Part shown: in pieces, positions 60,333-64,000 of the stretch | How the letters are laid out: every line of letters starts with the position of its first letter | Position numbering within the stretch: position 1 is the first letter of the stretch | Made by a program: the position numbers and the translations under genes | The notes under the pieces: model-generated | The model's input: only the letters and a program-made list of their open reading frames with translations | Told to the model about the DNA's origin: nothing | Databases searched by the model: none | NCBI RefSeq assembly: GCF_036346295.1 | Contig: NZ_CP107819.1 | Coordinates: 2,356,001 to 2,420,000, forward strand | Direction: 5' to 3' | Source: Streptomyces sp. NBC_00536 | Lineage (GTDB): Bacteria; Actinomycetota; Actinomycetes; Streptomycetales; Streptomycetaceae | Length of the DNA stretch: 64,000 nucleotides

Positions 60333-61250
60333 ATGGGTGAAGTGAGCGTGAAGACACTGGATACCAGGACGGACGTCTCGTCACCCGCCGTGTCCGAAGG
60401 CGGGACCGTGTCCCCCGGCGGATCCACGAGATCCCCGCGCGGGCTCCTGGACCGGCTGCGCGCGCCGCGCCGGCCGCGGATCTGGTTCGAGGTCCTGCTG
60501 ATCGCGCTGAGCTACTGGACGTACTCGCTGATCCGCAACTCGGTGCCCGAGGAGAAGGCGGCGGCGCTCGCGAACGCCGACTGGATCTGGGACATCGAGA
60601 ACACCCTCGGCATCGCCGTGGAGCGGAGCGTCAACCACGCCGTCGACTCGGTGACGTGGCTGATCGTCGGCATGAACTACTACTACGCCACCTTGCACTT
60701 CATCGTGACGATCGGCGTGCTGGTGTGGATCTACCGGTTCCATCCGGGGCGGTACGCCGCCGCCCGCCTGGTCCTCTTCGCCACCACCGGGGTGGCCCTG
60801 GTCGGCTACTACCTGTTCCCGCTCGCACCGCCCCGGCTGATGAACGGCAGTACGTTCATCGACACCGTGCTCAAGCACCGGACCTGGGGTTCCATGGCCT
60901 CCGGCGACCTCAAGCACATGTCGAACCAGTACGCGGCGATGCCGTCCATGCACATAGGGTGGTCGCTCTGGTGCGGGCTGACGGTCTTCGCCGTCGCCTC
61001 GGCGCCGTGGGCCCGGATCCTGGGCCTCCTCTACCCCGCGGCGACGCTCGTCGTCATCGTGGCGACCGCCAACCACTTCTGGCTGGACGCCGCGGGCGGC
61101 GCGCTCTGCCTGGTCTTCGGCTACCTCGTCTCCCGGACCTGGTACGGATCGCTGCCGCACCGGCTGCCGCGGCACCCCCTGCACACCGGTCCGCACCCGG
61201 CCTCGGCCGCGCTGCTGCGCCGGGTCCGCCGGGCCCGCTCCCGCGCCTGA
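60333..61250 (+). CDS. PAP2 superfamily membrane protein
   Basis: A 305-aa integral membrane phosphatase-like protein (PAP2/inositolphosphotransferase type). Six helices follow a ~55-residue cytoplasmic lead. Active-site marks are YAAMPSMHIGWSLWCGL (SxxH-like, near 206) and TANHFWLDAAGGALCLVFGY (HxxxD, near 244). It may act on lipid phosphates or in inositol-containing lipid synthesis. No ribosome site precedes the ATG at 60333; GTGs at 60342 and 60348 are alternatives. Confidence 0.88.
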   Translation: MGEVSVKTLDTRTDVSSPAVSEGGTVSPGGSTRSPRGLLDRLRAPRRPRIWFEVLLIALSYWTYSLIRNSVPEEKAAALANADWIWDIENTLGIAVERSVNHAVDSVTWLIVGMNYYYATLHFIVTIGVLVWIYRFHPGRYAAARLVLFATTGVALVGYYLFPLAPPRLMNGSTFIDTVLKHRTWGSMASGDLKHMSNQYAAMPSMHIGWSLWCGLTVFAVASAPWARILGLLYPAATLVVIVATANHFWLDAAGGALCLVFGYLVSRTWYGSLPHRLPRHPLHTGPHPASAALLRRVRRARSRA

Positions 61251-61328
61251 GCCCCGTCCGCGCGACAATGGTGGGGAGGGACGCGTCTGCCGTTGCGCAG
61301 AGGCGTCGCGGAGAGGCGGGACGTCTTG

Positions 61329-62069
61329 GTGACGTACGTAGCCGTGACCGCCCTGAGTCATGTGGGGCTGGTCCGCGAGCACAACGAGGACAGCCTCGTC
61401 GTGGGGCCGTGGACGGTGTGCGGGACCACGACCCGCAGCCCGCAGACGCTCCTGTTCCCCCTCGGCAGACCGCTCGTCGTCGCGGTGGCCGACGGGCTCG
61501 GCGGGCATCCGGGGGGCGAGGTCGCCAGCGAGCTGGTCGTGCGCCAGCTCGCCCTGCTCGGCCCTTCCCTGGACGGTGCCCAGGCCGTCGAGGACGCGCT
61601 GAACCTGTGCAATCGCGCGGTGCACTCGGCCACCGACGGCCGTCCGGAGCTGACCGCGATGGGGACCACCGTCGCCGGAACCCTGCTCCTGGAGGATTCG
61701 CTGCTGTCGTTCAACGTCGGCGACAGCAAGGTGTTCCGCTCGGCCCCGGACGGCCTGCGCCAGGTCAGCGTGGACGACAGCCCGCCGCCGCTACCGGGTC
61801 ACCGCACCACGTCGGCCGTCACCCAGACGCTGGGCGGAAGCCGCGCGCACCACGTCCTCACGCCCCATGTGGCGGCCTTCCCGCTGTCCACGGGCGATCG
61901 CTATCTGGTGTGCAGCGACGGACTGACCGACCCCGTGCCCGACGAGGCCATCAATGACGTGCTTCAGGTGCACGACGACGGCAAGGCGGCCTTCGAACTC
62001 TGGAAGGCCGCGATAGCGGCCGGAGGCCCCGACAACATCACCCTCGCACTGGTCCGCGTCGGCGCGTGA
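61329..62069 (+). CDS. PP2C family serine/threonine phosphatase
   Basis: A 246-aa soluble PP2C enzyme. Metal-binding marks are VREHNEDSLVVG (Asp near 16), VAVADGLGGHPGGEVAS near 54, SFNVGDSKVFR near 126 and YLVCSDGLTDPV with GGPDNITLALVRV at the end. It would reverse protein Ser/Thr phosphorylation. GTG 61329 is the likely start. Its stop codon forms part of the first unit of a 19-bp tandem array. It follows the PAP2 gene on the same strand. Confidence 0.9.
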   Translation: MTYVAVTALSHVGLVREHNEDSLVVGPWTVCGTTTRSPQTLLFPLGRPLVVAVADGLGGHPGGEVASELVVRQLALLGPSLDGAQAVEDALNLCNRAVHSATDGRPELTAMGTTVAGTLLLEDSLLSFNVGDSKVFRSAPDGLRQVSVDDSPPPLPGHRTTSAVTQTLGGSRAHHVLTPHVAAFPLSTGDRYLVCSDGLTDPVPDEAINDVLQVHDDGKAAFELWKAAIAAGGPDNITLALVRVGA

Positions 62070-62175
62070 GCCGCCATATCCGGCGTGAGCCGGCTTACCC
62101 GGCGTGAGCCGGCATACCCGGCGTGAGCCGCCATACCCGGCGTGAGCCGCATACCCGGCGTGAGCCGGCATACCC
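62063..62175. repeat. 19-bp tandem array starting at the PP2C stop codon
   Basis: Six units close to GGCGTGAGCCGGCATACCC occur at about 62063, 62082, 62101, 62120, 62139 and 62157; the fifth is 18 bp. The TGA within the first unit is the stop codon of the phosphatase gene. Confidence 0.9.
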
Positions 62176-62345
62176 AGCCTCGCCGGCGTTTGAGGCGCCG
62201 TATCCGCGTGAGCGGCCACATTCAGCCCCGCCGGCGTTTGAGGCGCCGCCGGAGGCGAGACCGGCCCGCGGACGGGCTCGGACTTCGGCCGTCCGCCGGA
62301 CAGCCCTCCGGGGGCGCCTCAAACGCCGGCGAGGCTGGATATTCC
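62176..62345. repeat. GC-rich palindromic repeats before glnE end
   Basis: Copies of the GCCGGCG-TTTGAGGCG family lie near 62176-62196 and 62226-62250 in one direction and at 62315-62340 in the other. Together they could form a long hairpin between the convergent phosphatase and glnE genes. No gene is seen. Confidence 0.8.
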
Positions 62346-62403
62346 CCGGCGCAGCCGGGTGTGGGCCCGGCGGGGCTGAGTGGGCCAGGCGGGGCTGAGT
62401 GGG

Positions 62404-64000
62404 TCAGGCGGCCCCGTAGAAGAGTTCGTCGACGACCGCACGCGCGCGGCGGGTGATGCGGCGGTAGTCGTCGAGCATCTCCCCCACCCGCCCCGGCGGG
62501 TACCCGAGGTAGCGCCCCACCGCCGCCAGCTCCCGCGCGTCGGAGGGGAACGTGTCCCCGGCCCGCCCCCGGACCAGCATCACCGCGTTGCGGACCCGGG
62601 TCGCCAGGACCCACGCCTCGTCCAGCGTCTGCGCTTCCTCGGTCGGGATCAGCCCCGCCGCGTGCGCCGCGGCCAGCGCCTCCCGGGTCCGGGTGGTGCG
62701 CAGGCCCGGTTCGGCCCACGCGTGCCGCATCTGGATCAGCTGGACCGTCCACTCGACGTCGCTCAGCCCGCCCCGGCCCAGTTTCGTGTGCAGCGTCGGG
62801 TCGGCCCCGCGCGGCAGCCGTTCCGATTCCATGCGCGCCTTGAGCCGCCGGATCTCGCGGACGGCGTCCTCCCCGAGCCCTTCGAAGGGGTAGCGCAGCG
62901 GGTCGATCAGGTCGATGAAGCGGGCGCCCAGTTCCGGGTCGCCCGCGACCGGCTCGGCGCGCAGCAGGGCCTGGCTCTCCCAGGTCAGGGCCCAGCGCCG
63001 GTAGTAGGCGGCGTAGGACGGCAGGGTCCGCACGAGCGGCCCGGAGCGGCCTTCGGGCCGCAGGTCGGCGTCGATGAGCAGCGGCGGGTCGGCGGTCGGC
63101 AGCTGGAGGAGTCTGCGCATTTCGGAGACGACGGTCTGGGCGGCCTTGGCGGCTTCCTGTTCGTCGACGCCTTCGCGGGGTTCGTGGACGAAGAGGACGT
63201 CGGCGTCGGAGCCGTAGCCCAGTTCGTGGCCGCCGAAGCGGCCGACGCCGATGACGGCGAACCGGGTGGGCAGGGTGTCGCCCCACTGGCCGCGGACGGC
63301 GGCGCGCAGGGCGCCCGCGATGGTGGCGGCGGTGAGGTCGGAGACGGCGTTTCCGACGCGGTCGACGAGGGCGCCGGGGTCCTCCTCGGCCGGGCTGTCC
63401 TCCGTACCGTAGGAGCCGATGATGTCGGCCGCGGTGGTGCGGAAGAGTTCGCGCCTGCGCACGCCGCGGGCGGCGGCGACCCCGGCTTCGGGGTGGTCGG
63501 CGCGGTTGACGGCGGCGAGCACCTCCTGGGCGAGGGCCTCGTGCGTACGGGGTTCCAGGCCGCCGGAGTCGCCGAGCAGGGCCACCGCTTCGGGGGCCCG
63601 CATGAGCAGGTCGGGGGCGAGGCGTCCGGCGGACAGGACGCGGGCGAGGTTCTCGGCGGCGGCGCCCTCGTCGCGCAGCAGCCGCAGGTACCAGGGGGTC
63701 TTGCCGAGGGCGTCGGAGACCTTGCGGAAGCCGAGCAGGCCGGCGTCGGGGTCGGCGGAGTCGGCGAACCAGCCCAGCAGCACGGGGAGCAGGGTGCGCT
63801 GGATGGCGGCCTTGCGGCTGACTCCGGAGGAGAGGGCCTCCAGGTGGCGCAGGGCGGCGGCCGGGTCGGCGTACCCGAGGGCTTCGAGGCGTTGTCCGGC
63901 GGCGCGCGGCGAGAGCCGGGTCTCGCCGGGGGCGAGCTGGGCGACGGCGTCGAGGAGCGGCCGGTAGAAGAGCTTCTCGTGCAGGCGGCGGACCACGGAG
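62404..64000 (-). CDS. glnE: bifunctional glutamine-synthetase adenylyltransferase/deadenylase, C-terminal part (partial)
   Basis: The last ~530 residues of GlnE; the 5' end lies beyond the window. The fragment has the central linker region and the C-terminal nucleotidyltransferase domain: FAVIGVGRFGGHELGYGSDA (metal-binding Asp in the SDADV stretch), LLIDADLRPEGRSGPLVRTL and LGRGGLSDVEWTVQLIQMRH, then a helical GlnD_UR_UTase-like end. This C-terminal half normally carries adenylylation activity. It would modify Tyr397 of GlnA, whose gene is at 6062-7471. The frame is open to the right edge. Confidence 0.95.
   Translation of the reverse strand, partial: SVVRRLHEKLFYRPLLDAVAQLAPGETRLSPRAAGQRLEALGYADPAAALRHLEALSSGVSRKAAIQRTLLPVLLGWFADSADPDAGLLGFRKVSDALGKTPWYLRLLRDEGAAAENLARVLSAGRLAPDLLMRAPEAVALLGDSGGLEPRTHEALAQEVLAAVNRADHPEAGVAAARGVRRRELFRTTAADIIGSYGTEDSPAEEDPGALVDRVGNAVSDLTAATIAGALRAAVRGQWGDTLPTRFAVIGVGRFGGHELGYGSDADVLFVHEPREGVDEQEAAKAAQTVVSEMRRLLQLPTADPPLLIDADLRPEGRSGPLVRTLPSYAAYYRRWALTWESQALLRAEPVAGDPELGARFIDLIDPLRYPFEGLGEDAVREIRRLKARMESERLPRGADPTLHTKLGRGGLSDVEWTVQLIQMRHAWAEPGLRTTRTREALAAAHAAGLIPTEEAQTLDEAWVLATRVRNAVMLVRGRAGDTFPSDARELAAVGRYLGYPPGRVGEMLDDYRRITRRARAVVDELFYGAA

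Overview
The window is high-GC chromosomal DNA from an actinomycete, almost certainly a Streptomyces or a very close relative. The signs are G/C-ending codons, frequent GTG starts, 4-bp GTGA gene overlaps, abundant GC-rich palindromic intergenic repeats, and a gene order (lipA, lipB, small GlnR-linked gene, DUF4191, RDD protein, glnA ... glnII ... maltose locus ... glnE) that follows the core chromosome around glnA-glnII-glnE of Streptomyces coelicolor. No tRNA, rRNA, CRISPR array, phage module or intact transposase was seen.

Region by region. 1-6 kb: a DUF4240 protein, a divergent SDR/TetR pair, and a 3.9-kb gene for an Hsp90-type ATPase with an N-terminal amyloid-like motif and C-terminal winged-helix-like repeats; this gene looks accessory. 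6-11.6 kb: a nitrogen and lipoate core block with glnA (glutamine synthetase I, good GlnR box), an RDD protein, a DUF4191 protein, a small GlnR-type gene, lipA, lipB and a zinc-ribbon protein. 11.8-18.6 kb: a large regulator, a flavoprotein preceded by 11-bp phased direct repeats, a TIGR01777 oxidoreductase, a VIT1-type transporter whose 3' end is tandemly amplified, and a membrane PP2C phosphatase. 18.7-21 kb: an ArsC-like protein, a GNAT, then a ~840-bp long inverted-repeat element lying against a 5'-truncated histidine phosphatase. 21-27.6 kb: hydrolase/MarR/MocR group, SMP-30 lactonase plus APH-type kinase, membrane protein, Gfo/Idh/MocA oxidoreductase. 27.6-41 kb: glnII with a good GlnR box, a DUF6891 protein, an orphan winged-helix regulator, a PepSY/Met-rich membrane pair, a rhomboid-like protein, a tyrosine phosphatase, a degenerate sigma-like membrane protein, and a ferritin-like hydrolase coupled to a PDR-type reductase.

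41-60.2 kb is a starch/maltodextrin utilisation island. It has a secreted 1803-aa amylase-pullulanase and a secreted alpha-amylase with a starch-binding domain, interrupted by a degraded 48.4-51 kb patch (YdcF, a frameshifted XRE regulator, a recombinase-like fragment, a peptidoglycan-binding protein). The malEFG transporter then follows, flanked on both sides by an alpha-glucosidase/LacI-regulator module in opposite orientation. Secreted enzymes would cut starch to maltodextrins, MalEFG would import them, and the two cytoplasmic alpha-glucosidases would release glucose. CTTGC/TGCAAG operator-like sequences lie upstream of amylase and malE. The window ends with a PAP2 membrane protein, a PP2C phosphatase and the C-terminal half of glnE, whose product adenylylates GlnA.

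The less ordinary items are the Hsp90-like protein with its amyloid-like N-terminus, the long inverted-repeat element, the six phased 11-bp repeats, a ~390-bp near-identical tract shared by the two alpha-glucosidase genes, and a recurring pattern of short tandem arrays beginning at or just after stop codons.
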